From: Rotaria macrura
Taxonomy: Eukaryota; Rotifera; Eurotatoria; Philodinida; Philodinidae
DNA length: 64,000 nt
Direction of reading: 5' to 3'
Assembly (NCBI GenBank): GCA_900239685.1
Contig: OENT01000164.1
Span: 62,001-126,000, forward strand
Shown here in pieces: positions 37,305-50,518 of this stretch; within the stretch, counting starts at the first letter, position 1; the number at the start of each line of letters is the position of its first letter. Under the pieces are notes generated by a model. The model was not told the origin of the DNA. It ran no database searches and saw nothing but the letters and a program-made list of their open reading frames with translations. Made by a program: the position numbers and the translations under genes.

Positions 37305-37322
37305 CTAATACAATTAGAAAAA
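37305..37322 (-). promoter_or_regulatory. candidate trans-splice acceptor of the IQCC-like gene
   Basis: The minus strand reads TTTTTCTAATTGTATTAG, ending exactly at the ATG. A zero-length gap would mean the leader itself supplies the whole 5' UTR. Confidence 0.45.
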
Positions 37323-37754
37323 CAAAACAAATTAAATAAATTCATGCGATACTAATAACAATAATAATGATGATGATGGCCTTTGTTCATGATCTATGCT
37401 TTTATTATCTTATACCCATTTGAACAGAATCATATAATTTAAAAAATGAAACTCATTGAAAACAAGCTGAGAAATAAAGAAAGAGAGAGAGAGCAGTAAG
37501 AAATTTGTCAACTATTGTTTAAAATAAAACAAGATTGTGAATATGAGTAGAACATAAACGAAGAGAAAGCAAAAAAATAATCACAGAATAATATAAAATA
37601 AAAAAAAACAACAAAACACAACCTTTAGTACCAGATATTGCACACACACACACACATCTCAATCAATATATTTCCGAAAGCAAAACAAAGCAAATATAAA
37701 GACAACTGTGAGCCACAACTTCATTCTAGAAAGATTCTTTCTATTTAGCTATTT
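37323..37754. other. spacer between the GALNT and IQCC-like genes
   Basis: 450 bp in total between the GALNT stop and the IQCC-like ATG, including GA and CA short repeats (about 37485 and 37640). No gene seen. Confidence 0.5.
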
Positions 37755-40700
37755 TTAAATTTTAGTTGTTGTTTCAGCGAGGGATTTTCGTTTCCATGAC
37801 CATTTATGACGTTGATTATTTTCATCACATTGAGTCATTCGAAGATGTTTACCGTCATCAGACAATACCATGCACAGATTTGATACAGGATGATATAATT
37901 GATTATTCTGGAATGAAAAGAAATTAATTTGATTAAATTTTTTGTCATTTGATGATCGTTTTTTGGATTAATTCGGTTCTATATATGTACATATAAATTT
38001 GTACGTGTGTGTGAATGTCAAAACTCCGATTGAATGATCAAATTTGATCCTTTACGACTACATCTGTCGTATAATATATTCAATGTGAACAAATGATAAA
38101 TTGAAGAACGTAAGAAAAAGTTCGGTTCAATTCTATTGTCAGTTACTCTAATAAATATTTAGATAAATTCAAAACGAAAATTTCCTTTTAATTGAATAGT
38201 TCAATTATATGAATCTTACAATATTTGAACGATTACTCGATATTAGATCACTTTACTATAATTGCTAATCATGACAAATGTTCAGAAGATATTTACATAA
38301 GATTTATTTAAGCTTTTCACTGTGAGATTCGTTTTTACCAAGTAAAATAACATACAAGGAATTAGTTAAAGTGAATGAAACTGCGTTTCAAATGAACACT
38401 TTTAATCTTTGAAAATGATTACAACGATTCATACGTAATTTTGCCATACGTAACAAATCTTAGAACAATGAGAAGTAGTAAAAAATAACCGGATATACAC
38501 TATTCTACAACGAAACACATTTGCATACGTTGTATTGCCTCGAAAGAATTCAATCAGTTCATGTTCCAAGGTATAGTGTACTGTCCTGTCTTTATCTTTT
38601 TGTGCACGACGAATAGTTCATTTCATGATGATTATTAAATCTATCAAATAATACGTCTATGATTCGAATATATAAACTGTGATAAATATATTTTGTCAGT
38701 GATGAATATATACATGTCTATATAACTAGCCCGTGCTACCTTGTACTATTATGATTCATGTATAAAAAAAATTTCAACTTTACATATGTAAAACAAACCT
38801 CATTGTAGGTCCACTGTTGATTTCCTTTCATTCCATGGCACGGATAGACAATTACTTTATCATCTTTATTAGCATCATTTATACCACCTGAAAAGTCTAA
38901 GCAGCCGTCGTCTCGACGAATTTCTCCTAATTTACTGAACATAAAAAACTAAACAAAAGAAACAAATAACCAAGTAAAACAAAATTACATCCGTGTTTTT
39001 TTTTAAAATTCTACACACCTGATTACCACCTTGAGAATGACATGGATATCCAATAACGGGTTTATGATAATTCTTATGATCAGTACTTCCATCGACACAA
39101 AAAGCGATTGCTAAATTTCGAATCTAAATAATATTTCGTAATTAGTTCTTCTTCATGGTATATTCTATATTGTAAACATACCTCTCCAGAAGCTACAGCA
39201 TCACCCGGAATGAACTGCTCCGGATAGACTTCAGTTAAATACCATTTAAAAGATTTACACTGTAATTTTTGTCGAAGTAATTTACGAGATGAAACATCAC
39301 CATATTCACCCTAAGAAAATTAATATTATCTCAATGAATAATGTAAAAAAAAATAAAAGATCCTACCAAATCATAATTGAATCTTTCATAGTAATATTTC
39401 TAAATAGAAAAACATATATATACATATGGATATGTACATGCATTCTTTTGTATGGAACAAATTGCTATAGTCTTTACTTTATATTCATCCAACCAAACTT
39501 CAGCTACACGAACAGCATTTTTCTTAACAACATTAACTCCAGGCAACCATTTGTAAGGAGACCGTTTTCGAAATATATGACCAACATGTGAACACGGTGC
39601 CGTAACTAGAGTACCTATTCATTGGAGAAAAACAAACGATAACATCACGAACATCGAAATCTCGTATGAATAATCATACCTCCACACATCCAAATACGAA
39701 AAGACATTTCAAGATTTTCACCGCCCCAAATATCCATACCAGCATCGTCTAGAAATAGTGTCAATCGTAATTTATACATCTGCATATAATTTATATCTAT
39801 ATTCGTATTTACATGTTCCTATTTCTTCAAAATACAGTTTACTTATTGCAAATAATCCGCCAGCCATAGTTGGTGTTCGAACAGGTTCTAATTCATGTTT
39901 ACGTCGTTTTCGTTCATGTTCTGGTACACCATGCCAATTAAATTGTAAATTCCAATCAAAACCACCAACACTTAAAGATGTTACAGCACCATAATTATAC
40001 TTAAAAGTTGTATCATCAATAACATCAATCACAGGTGTGACAACTGTTGTACGATTTTGTGATATTGGATCCAGTAATGGTTCAAGCCAACCTTCAGTTG
40101 CTTCAATGTGTGAATCGAGAAAAATGATAACATCACCTTTAACAACAGCAGCACCAGCTAAACGCGATCGAATCAGACCTTCACGTTTTGCTTGTCGTAC
40201 AACTATTACTTTGCCAAGAGCTTTTACATAATCATCAAGGGGCTGTTTTAAATGGTCTATTTGTAACAATAAATTCTTCTTTTTTGTACGTTACACTAAG
40301 AAAGAAACAAAATGATATCTTACCCATGTCAGAAAAATCATCCACTAAAATAATCTCTTTCAGTAAATTTGGAGGTGTACGATCAATGATCGAATGAACC
40401 GATCGTAATAATACTGACCATGCTTCATTATGAAAACACATGACAACACTTGCTGTTGCTGGTGGTGCTTGATATTGAATTTTTCTACAACCAGGATCAC
40501 GTACATCGGGTAAACTACGATGCATTGATACTAAATCACTGACATAAGCGTTAAATGCATTTTTTTGAAAGCCTTCATCGTATTTTCGACGTTCTTCAGG
40601 TGTTAATTTCTCTTTATTAACGTCAAATGGTTTACCCATTTCACCTGGCGCATTTAAATCTTGTTTTGCATTATCTAACTGTGGTGCTGCAACTTGTTCC

Positions 40701-40993
40701 GGTTTCTCATGTATAACCCGAGCTGATTCGCTTTTTGTTTCAACATGTACGGTTTTATTATTACTTGGTACGAAACGATTACCTAAACGTATTAATGCAT
40801 CACCACCAAATGCATCCACTTCATCGGCATCACGTCCTACACGATGATTTGAATGGGGATCATTTGCTTTGTTATTGCTGGATGTATTTTTTGATATTTC
40901 ATTCGATTGTAATATAATTAGAATAATTAAAAGCCAAACGATAGGTATAAAAAGAATAAAGCGAAACAAATAACGACGAATGTGGATATTCAT
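37755..40993 (-). CDS. polypeptide N-acetylgalactosaminyltransferase
   Basis: Transfers GalNAc from UDP-GalNAc to Ser/Thr of proteins in the Golgi, the first step of mucin-type O-glycosylation. Nine exons join in phase: 40993-40324, 40256-39813, 39748-39680, 39614-39478, 39399-39367, 39310-39182, 39123-39019, 38948-38799, 37907-37755, giving 629 residues. It is a type II membrane protein with a short cytosolic end, a signal anchor (about 7-28) and a stem to about 150. The GT-A catalytic part includes [19 protein letters not shown], the metal-binding DSH at about 271-273 ([12 protein letters not shown]) and the Gal/GalNAc motif [13 protein letters not shown] near 378. A ricin-type lectin domain fills about 495-620 ([21 protein letters not shown]). 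All key residues are present. The subfamily cannot be named from sight. It is first in the four-gene same-strand run. Confidence 0.95.
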
Positions 40994-42906
40994 GTTTGGA
41001 ATAATCGCTGGTATTGTTTGTCGGCATTACCTACGGTCATTGTCTATGTCGACATTTAGCATCATATTTAATTCTGAAACATAGTAACAATAAAACACAA
41101 TAAACGAAATAATCGATTTTGCATGACAGAGTTATTTTTCTAACACAGAGATTAGAAATGAAAATTACTATTCGTTCTCGACGGTTTAATGTTCTTTTTT
41201 TCGGAACAGGAAAAGAAAGATGAAAAAATACATTTTAACGACCTCCTCACATGCTGATGCCACCTTTATCCGAACGAAAAAACAACACGAATACAGTGCA
41301 GTGTACTATTTCAAGTAAAATCTGCATTGAGTATCACGAATACCGAATAGAATAGTACAGCTGTCAATATTGTTCTCGTATTTCTTTACTTATTCTTTTC
41401 ATTTTCTTTTCTCAATGTGTTCACATCGATATACAATAAGCATATGATATATTCTCTTCTGTCCTATTCGTCACGACTAATCGATTGAGGTAGTGGATAA
41501 GAACAAGACTAAAAACACAGACGGTCATCGATTTGCCCTTTTCGCGCTTCTCAAAAGATACAAATCAGGTTAATCTCTTTTTGTGTGTTTTAATGATCAA
41601 TTTTTAAACACCCCGATTGTCGTCTCATTTTTGTTTTCTTCTTTCTATCATGTTGAATGAATAATTTAAATATTCATTCAAATCGAAAGTAACAAAGGAT
41701 GTCAATGAAAAAAGAAAATTTGATTTTCATACAACATAATGTAAGTAAACGAAAGAAAGTAAAATCGATTACAAGTATAAATAATGTCCATCTTAGTGTT
41801 AAATGTCGTTAAGCGACTTTCCTTCCGTCTAAAGAAGAAGTGAGTTTATTTCTATACGATGACATTCATTAAGATTAGACTAAGAATTTCATGCGTTATT
41901 AACATATTAAGATGTATTAAATTTAATATCTTCTTTTGTATCCTTATTCAGTAGTTTGACACTTAAATTATTGAACTATGGACTTTATTATGATAAAGTC
42001 TTTTATCCATCTAATAGATTTAAGTATACCATCACCATATAAAGCATTATTAACCAAAACCATCCGATCTCTTACAGGATTTCTTGGTATTGAACAATGT
42101 TTTCCATGCATATAAATATATACATATAAATTTGACTTTCCGGTAAATCATACACCGATAAATACTTTGTGTTTCACATAATAGGTGTAAATATAAATGA
42201 ATCGATTCTTTTGATTGAATTGTTTTAACAAATATTGTTCGTGAGTCTTCTCAATATTGACTCGTGGTACTATGAATAATTTCATGACAATCAACATAAT
42301 ATTTACTCTATGATATGTATAATTCTTCATGTTCATCCTAATCTCTTAAGATCAAAGGTAGCTTTCTCATTGTTGTACTATCATAATTAACGTTTTCTCC
42401 TTATTGTTTTTTGGTAGATTGATCGGTTCGTAATCAAAATCTTCGATGGTTTTTGTTTGTTTTAAGATAACTTGTTTTTCGAGTACAATTCAAAAGATGA
42501 TGATTCATAATTTTGTGTTGGATATTGTCAAAGATTCGATAAGATTACAAAATTATGAATACGTGTTGACTTCCTCATATTTAGGTTGCTTATTTTTATT
42601 TATTTATACGTTGCGTATTTTCATCAATGGTTCTAAGTGAACGTTCGAATCAGAATCGGTCATGATAGATGTCATTTTAAAAAACAATTCACAAGTAACA
42701 ATTTTTTTCTTTCGAGAACTAAATTGATACGAAATGAATTTCGTTTATTGAGGAAATTCACATCAAAATTCTATATTATCTCAAGTGAGTAGAGGTCGAT
42801 TCGTTAGTAACCATACCGAGAATGATTGATGTTTATGAAAAAAAAACTTTCAAATAAAAAAAACTTTTATATTTTACTAATCAATTGCTTCATTCAACGA
42901 ACAATC
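40994..42906. other. divergent intergenic region
   Basis: 1.9 kb between the start of GALNT (-) and the start of the DUF4476-like gene (+). AT-rich, with no gene; it presumably holds both promoters but shows no motif I can name. Confidence 0.5.
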
Positions 42907-45900
42907 ATGAATTTCCTTGATCAAATTGCAAAAAATACTCTTCCATCGCAAAATCGAAGTTATCAAACACCTCTGAATGATCAAGAATTCGAAAGTTTAC
43001 TTCGAAAAATTGTTCATGTAAGTTTTGCTGTGACAATAACATAACCTTGACAATATTCTTCTTCTCAACTATATAAAAATGACGTATTCTAGCGAAGCAA
43101 TTAGTTTTAAAATTGACAATAAAACAATGAATCGCCAAAAATTTACATGTTCATCATTCTGTACATCATAATCCTACGAGTCTTGAAATTTGACAAGTGA
43201 AAGTCGAATCTGTTGCATGCATGTATAAAAGATGATAGAATTGTGTAGAACCAACGAGTACAATTTCATTGGCTATTGTTTTAATACAAGAATTGTGCAC
43301 AGCAGGCACTTCTGGCCAAGTCTAATCGGACGAGAAAACTGAACATGACTAATATTTAGCGAATGAATGAATAAAAACCAAACATATAATGCAAAGAAAA
43401 ATCAACATGATTCATTTTAGACTAGGATCGAACTCATTGACATATCTAGATAATAGCCTATGTACTAGATATTTCTGATTGTATGAAGTTTTTTATTTAC
43501 ATGGCAGAATTAAAAAGTTGCAATAAGTCAGAATATTATTCAAGAGAAATCTATAAAATAATAGCTTGTATCCTTTTCTGAAAAAAGCAAAGTTTTTACA
43601 TTTGTATTTATCTTTCTTGGATGAAATCGAGAGTCGTGCTTTTCTATGTAATATCAAATTTCATTTTTTTTTTCGTAAACAAAATTTGAATTAACTTCTT
43701 TCGTTTCTAAAAGACTCTTATACAATATGACAAGTATCAAGATTTCATGAATGTCCATACAATTACGATATATTTTTTCCTAGTGCAACCTCTAAGATTT
43801 GTTTACATTAATCTTAGCCAAATTTTATTTACCTGTACATAATATGCTTCCATCAATAAAAATACTAACGATGAAGAACTATTCAAAGAAAGTATTTTCA
43901 TGGTTTCTTTCTCGACATTTGAGAACATGATTATAATGTATTGTATTTCTAAGCTACTATGCTGTTTAACAATAGATACTTGAACATTAGAGCCAAGTCA
44001 TGTTGTTTTTTTCAATATATATGCTATACATACATGCTAGTTTTCACGTCCACGACACCTACACCATAATCATATTAGTGACCCCCCCCCCTCGCCTACA
44101 CTGTCCCGTTCCTTCTGCCACAAACATTTTTGATATTTTGATCAGGTATTTAAGCCAAATTTCAATTTCAGTCCTGAGTTTCGTTATGTTTATCATGCAT
44201 CATGTGTATCACTCACTAATACCTTGCAATAAAATATTTCCTTTTAGGAAACGACTGATCCTGAGAAAAAATTGGAAATTCTGTATCATTCACGAGGATT
44301 CTTCAGTGGTGAACAAGCGGGTCACATTGTTTCTTCAATAACGCGACCTAAAGATCGAATGAAGGCCATTTTGATATTAGAACCAGTACGATATGATTTT
44401 CGATAATTAAAACTTTAAAAAAATTTCTATCGAATCAATACTTCTAGCGTCTAATACCAATGACATGTCAACAAGCCCGAAATATTCTTGCTTCTATTAC
44501 CGTTCATAATGATCGTCTTGAAGCACTTCAATACGTGAAAAGGTTTGAATAGTAGTCTATTTAATTTCAAATTTTCCCGTTAATTATTTATTTTCAAGAG
44601 CTCTTAATGATGCAAATACACAAGAGGGAACTGATTACATATTGAGTGCTTTCCCATTTTTTGAAGATAAACTGAAAGCAGGTTTGTTTACATTTCTTGT
44701 TTTATTTTACTATAAAGAAAAGGGACAAGTATTACATTTTTACGTTATCACTTTATTCAACAGGTGCTATTTTGGATACGGTAAATAGAAATTTAATGAA
44801 GATTTTGTGGCTTCATTTTCTGTATTAATTAGGTCATAGCACGAGAAGGAATCCGAGTAGCTGCCGGCGGTCATATTGGTTACGGTGCACTTGGGTCATC
44901 TGTTGTTCGTGCTGCACCATTAAATCCGCATTTTTACGGACCTGTAGCTAATCAAGTAGCTCATTTACCTGTACGTAAAAGAAATACACGGAAGTGTATA
45001 TCCTGTTCGGAATGAAGACAGCAAAAGTCAGAAAGCGAAAGATTTGATACCATACTAAAAACACGAATGAAATTTTTCTAATCGTCGCATCGAGTATTAG
45101 TAGTTAATTATCGTTCGCACATATCTGTGAGATATGATTCTGATTATGTGATGTCTATTTAAAAACCGAAATAGTATGTAGCGTCTATAGATTCATATGA
45201 TGTGACTTTTCTGAAAAGAAGAAAAACTTCTTTTCTCTATCGAGCATTTTCTGGGGCATGTCGGAAAACATGAAGTCTGTTCCTGTTTTTTTGAAAAATC
45301 TTTTGTCCCGCATATGAAAAATGAGGAAAACCAAGATAGAAATTAATTGACATCGTGCACTGTTAATGCACAAAACTTCACTTTCTTTTGTGTACCATTG
45401 AATAAGCACTTTAGAAATTTATTGAACGACATCGCTACATTGAACTTGATGTTGTAAGCGAGACAATCTTCGTCAAATGCTCAATGTACATGAGTGTTAC
45501 TAATTAGTTGTCAATACTATTTGATCTATTAGAATCAAGTGAACTAGAATTCCGATCAAATCCAAGATTCGATGTTTTTACTTTGATATTTTTAAATCTA
45601 TTGATTGATAATAGAAAAATTTTGCTTAATGATTTTTACTTTTCCACATAAACTTGAAGAGATTATGATTTCTTATTGATACAAAAATATTGTAAAAAGT
45701 TGTTCGAAAACTGTTGTCATGATGCTTTTAATTATTTGATTGGCTGTGATAAAAGAATCCTGAATAATCTATTTAATTATAGTATTTTTTTACATAGATG
45801 AGCATTGGGCTTCACCAAAGTATCTCGTGTACAAATTAAACCTAATAAAATAATACGATTTTGTAGAATTGATAAAAATTCAATCGACTGATCTATAATT

Positions 45901-46663
45901 CAAAGTCTATTGCGGTTATATTTGTATTACGTCTACGAGCGCAATACCTCATCTAGAGAAAGTACTCAACGAATAGCAGTTTTGTAACGCGATGCCATAC
46001 CCATTCGATGGAGAAAGATTAAGCTATTTTCAGTCGGTATACAATTTAAATTAAAAAATTTGCAAGCAAGAAAATAAAGCTTCAAAAAAATTCTTCGTCA
46101 TATGAATCTATTAACGTCAGATATAATCGCCTTTTTTCTACACGAACGATAGAATGATATTAAGATAGTACAGTCGAATATTCTATGAGCATCTCACATT
46201 TGAATTAAGTATCAACTTAAAAAATTGATTCAATTTCTATAGCGAATCCATTCAATTTTTCAATAATTGATGTGCCATTCAGCATATTTTATATGTTTTT
46301 GTTTCTCAATAGAATCATAGTCAAGAAATATCGACTGCACGTAAAATATTTCCACCGAAACCTCCATCGATCTATTCATTTGGTGAATCATATCTTCCAC
46401 CAACTCGGCCAACCGATTTAAATGCTCATTACACATCTAATACAAGTGATAATAATATGTATCAATTTGAAGGAAGCAGCACAGCACCTACACATATTTA
46501 TCATGCAACTGATCCAGGCCCAGTTGGCTATGCAAATTTACAATCAAGTACAGCTCCAAATGCATGTGATGTTATGCCTCAACTACTTAAAGAAACACAT
46601 ACATATATGAGCTATCCTAATAATTATTCATCAACTCGTCCTGATCCTCTTGCAAGCCATTAA
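42907..46663 (+). CDS. DUF4476-like protein with Pro/Ser/Tyr-rich tail
   Basis: Function unknown. Seven exons join in phase: 42907-43017, 44248-44385, 44448-44542, 44599-44681, a 17-nt microexon 44764-44780, 44833-44970, 46313-46663, giving 310 residues. Residues about 25-120 are helical with the pattern LEILYHSRGFFSGEQAGHIV, then MTCQQARNILASITVHNDRL, which I believe resembles DUF4476 (about 90-residue helical repeats), although this is from memory. Residues 145-205 are Gly/Ala-rich (REGIRVAAGGHIGYGALG), and the last 110 residues are low-complexity and likely disordered. There is no signal peptide or membrane segment. Introns 1 and 6 exceed 1.2 kb, unusual beside the mostly 50-80 bp introns. 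The start is the first Met that keeps a plausible N-terminus; an in-frame upstream ATG at 42826 would add 27 mostly hydrophobic residues. Confidence 0.78.
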
Positions 46664-47358
46664 CGTGATAACAGTGCCTTGAAATTTTTTGTTTCTCTTC
46701 TTCTCCAACAAATATGACTCTAAATACAAGTGCCTACTACAATACGTTTTATTTTTTTAGTTAAAAGCAAAGTACCAACTTTATGTTTTTTTGTTCATCA
46801 TCTTCATTATAACATTGAATAAATACTCATATTGATTTCTGATCGACATTCACCTATTACTGGAAGCACTCGAGAAATTTTCAAGTAAAAAGAAAAGCAA
46901 CAACATACATCTTGTAAGAGTCCATATGAAAAATAAAAATTTTGAAACTGTAAAAAAAATATATGAGTGTCAAATTGCTAAGAATCAAAAACAATGTTTT
47001 GGTTGCAGCCTATTTTTCGATTGAATGCCTTTATTTCTCTGATTGTTGCTGCTGGTGAGTGTTATTGCTATTTGCGATTGGTTGGCAAGTAAAGAAGAAG
47101 AAATCAATTATTTTCTTTACATTATACAAAAGAAAAGAAGTCATTCGTTCGGACAAGAAAAAATGTGAACAGATTTATGCATTATTACAATATTTGAGTT
47201 GCTGTTGTGTCTACATTAGTTCTCTTTTTTTCTGTTGTTAAACAAAGAAACATAGCAAACGTAGTATTTATTTCATATACTCGCAGATACTCTGAACTAT
47301 TAGACATATATATATATATATATATATCTGAATACATATATATATATATAACTATAAA
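46664..47358. other. intergenic spacer
   Basis: No supported gene. A short hydrophobic frame beginning at about 46993 and ending at a GTGAGT donor could be an alternative first exon of the next gene. TA repeats occur at about 47306-47350. Confidence 0.45.
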
Positions 47359-49775
47359 ATGGCTTGTAAGTATAAATCATCGAGAAACGAACCCTTTCTT
47401 TTCTTGTTTTCAATAAATTTTAATAGTTTATGGCCCTACATTTCCCAATGAGACACATCATGAAACATTAACAAGCGCACGACAACGATTTGGTAATTTA
47501 AGCGCTAATATGTTTTTTGTACGTCCTGCTCGTAATATTGCCTGTCCAAAACGTCTAAAATATATTCATGGTACTATTGAAGTTTTCTTCGTCACTGATG
47601 TTTTCTATTCTATTTTAAACATCATAGATATTACACTTGGATATATTCCATATGTTGAAGATTCCGGTTATTTTAATCAAACGCCATCTAAAACTCCATT
47701 TTATGCAGTAAATGACGATATGAATAGAAACAATGGCTTTGGCTTTTGTAAGTGTTTTCTTTAAATTTATATTGAAATATGAGAAACAATACTTTACTTT
47801 CATGTAAAAGTAAGTCTTCATTTTTGACTAGTAAATCGTGTAAGGTTAATATCGAGTTTATTTTCGCAGAATAAATCATAACATTTCGACATTGAAGTTT
47901 TTCTTACAATGAAATGATAACATTATTGTTACAAAAATATAACAAGTGTTTTCATTGATTTATCGTCGAGATTGATGTGAGAATGTTTTCATCAAATAAC
48001 ATCAGTTCTTGAATTGGTACCTACAAACGTAGGAAAATCATTCGATGCATTTTTCAACACGAATAGTTTTATTTTCATTTACATTAGTCTTGCATCTGTA
48101 TTGCAATATCATACTATTTGAATTGTTAAGAAAAAGTCAACTTTATCAATACAAATAAATTTTCTATTCTTTTTTATAGACAATGTAACTGATGCATGGC
48201 GTCAACAGTTAATGGAATTAGCACAACAAGTAAAATCTTCTCTAACAACAACTGATGAACAAGAACAAGGCATTCGTTCAGCTCGATCGCCTCGGTCACC
48301 TCTTTCTAGTAGACGTCGTCACAAACGCAGTCGTACGGCAACAGTACCGAATTTCAGTCTTGATGAGAGTAACGAACAAACTATTTCAAAACGACTGTTA
48401 AGTCGACATGCAAGTTCACGGTATCATTCTGCAAGTTTAATCAAACCTAAGTCTAGTGAAAAGCCTGAACAAGAACAACAACCAGCTCAAGATGAAAATC
48501 AAGATTCAGGAATTTGGGTAATTGATTTAAAGAAAAATAAACTGAACGCTTTTAAAAAGATTTATCTCTTATAGTTAATTCCAATTCTTTGCTATATTTT
48601 ACAAATCGACAATATATCTGAAGCACAAGATTGGCTCATTAATGCAAATCCAACAGGTTTAACTTAATGGTTATGTTGCATACATATGCCGTTTATCTTT
48701 ATTTTCATGTTTTTATAGAAAGACGTTTAGCTAAAGAATTAATCAGTCGAACTATGCAAGATTTGAGAAGTCATGGCGATGAAAGTTCTGCTGATTTCGC
48801 AGCAGGCGAACAATCGTTGACATCATCAAGTTTTAACAAGTATTTATATGATTTGAAATACCTATTGATTGTTCATTGCATTATGAAACGTAAACAGAAA
48901 CGAGTGTTGTTGTAGATTAGGAATTGAAATTGAAATCCATAACATTTCACTGCTTCTAAGAGAAGAAACTTCTTCAATAGTTATAGATGATGATATAAGT
49001 AACCATGGAAACGTAACAGATCGTGTACATTGATTGTTCTGTATGATAATATTCTCTCATGTAAAGCATAGCTGCAAATATATATCCGACAATAAAACTC
49101 TCCTGTCGTTGGTAACAGCAATTAAATGATGTTATCTATTTTACTCATTCAGATATGGTTCATAGAGTTTCTTTTTATTTTTCGTTTCAGTCTTTATTGG
49201 CCATCTAAACTTTTACAACGACAGGAAAAAGATCGTCATCAACAGTTGGTGCAAAATTTTTTAAAACAATCTAAATTAACCGCAAGTTCATCATTGCCAT
49301 CCTTATGCCCTGATAATCATGAAACCTGTGAACGAGCCTCATCACCACTACGAACATTGACACCAGTTAATCGTTTATCAATAACATCATCCCTTAATCC
49401 TATTCCTCCAATTGAAACAATCATCAATGACCGATCAGCATCTCGAAATACAAATGACCGAACAGCATCACGAAACACAAATGATCGAACAGCATCAGCA
49501 ATAATCTCTCGAGAAGGTCATAGTCAAAAGACAGGTTTATTGAAAAAAATATTTTGTGTTGTTTTTCTGTTTTTCACAAACTACTCTTTTATACAGAACG
49601 ATCGAATGCAACAAAATTACGTACATTGCAAAGACGTCCGTCACCCTCAGCTGCAGTTGCCAATGATCGTCAATCTCGTCGTGGTTACCGTGTAACTACG
49701 ATTTTAAATACTGCGATGGATGATAGTACACAAGTAACATCAGCAAGAGTACGAGGCAGAACTCCACTTGTTTAG
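47359..49775 (+). CDS. TBATA-like (Spatial family) protein
   Basis: Homologue of vertebrate TBATA (thymus, brain and testes associated), whose function is unsettled. Eight exons join in phase: 47359-47365, 47427-47570, 47628-47747, 48180-48517, 48575-48656, 48719-48839, 49191-49534, 49597-49775, giving 444 residues. Matches to TBATA are collinear: ARQRFGNLSANMFFVRP (TBATA has a similar RLSHHSFFSRHHP block), then DAWRQQLMELAQQVKS (TBATA: EAWKKELKELASRV), then IWLIPILCYILQID and EAQDWLINANPTERRLAKEL. The middle is Arg/Ser-rich, and residues about 325-345 contain the repeat RNTNDRTAS. The C-terminus is basic. The first exon is only 7 nt of coding (ATGGCTT before GTAAGT), chosen because it gives a strong donor and the right phase; an alternative start lies near 46993. 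Confidence 0.82.
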
Positions 49776-50518
49776 TTTAATACAATAAACAAAACATTCA
49801 TCACATCCAATACTATTTAATATAAATATTGAAATGATTTTCTTTTCCTACTTGCACTGAACACAATTGAATTATTTTGATGCATTTACAAGAAAAATCA
49901 TTTTCTTTGAACACAATTTTTTTTATAATTCAATTTATTACATAATAGATGACTTTTCAATAAATAAAAATTTAGGTTTTCTATACGATTAAAGATCATA
50001 GTTTATGAAAATGCTTACAACGAACAACATGACAATCGTCATTTCATTTATTAATATATGAACGGTCTTGTTTCCTTAGTAGATTTATTTTAGTTCTAAA
50101 TCAGGATATTATTTATTATTGTACTCTCATTAACATCTAGTACTGTATGATTTAGAGGTAACACATATTATATATGTTTATTTAATCGTATAGTTTGATG
50201 CATTGATGGAATTAATATTTTGCTTTTTGCCTATACTTTACGAAACTTAGTAGGTTTCAGTATTGAAGAATTTCGTGTTTCAATGTCACCATACAACTTT
50301 TTATCTGAAAACAAACAAATCATTGAAATTACAGTGTCAAAAGCTTGCATTTGTTTTTGATGATCAGAAACAAATAGATTTCAATGAACCTTTTTAGGAT
50401 TCTCTACAAACGGCAAACTTAGAAATAGTGAAGTTTCATTTTTGTGCTTCTATTAATATTAATGTTCTCAAGAATTTGAATTATAGGATGGGACGTAGGC
50501 GTTTAGTTTCGACAAGCA
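49776..50518. other. convergent intergenic region
   Basis: Between the 3' ends of the TBATA-like gene (+) and the Lys-rich gene (-). AT-rich, with several AATAAA-type signals on both strands (for example near 49960) and no gene. Confidence 0.5.

Noticed and set aside
44083-44093. Poly-C run in an intron as another TTAA-element end
   Set aside because: No TTAA, and flanking bases do not match the element's termini.
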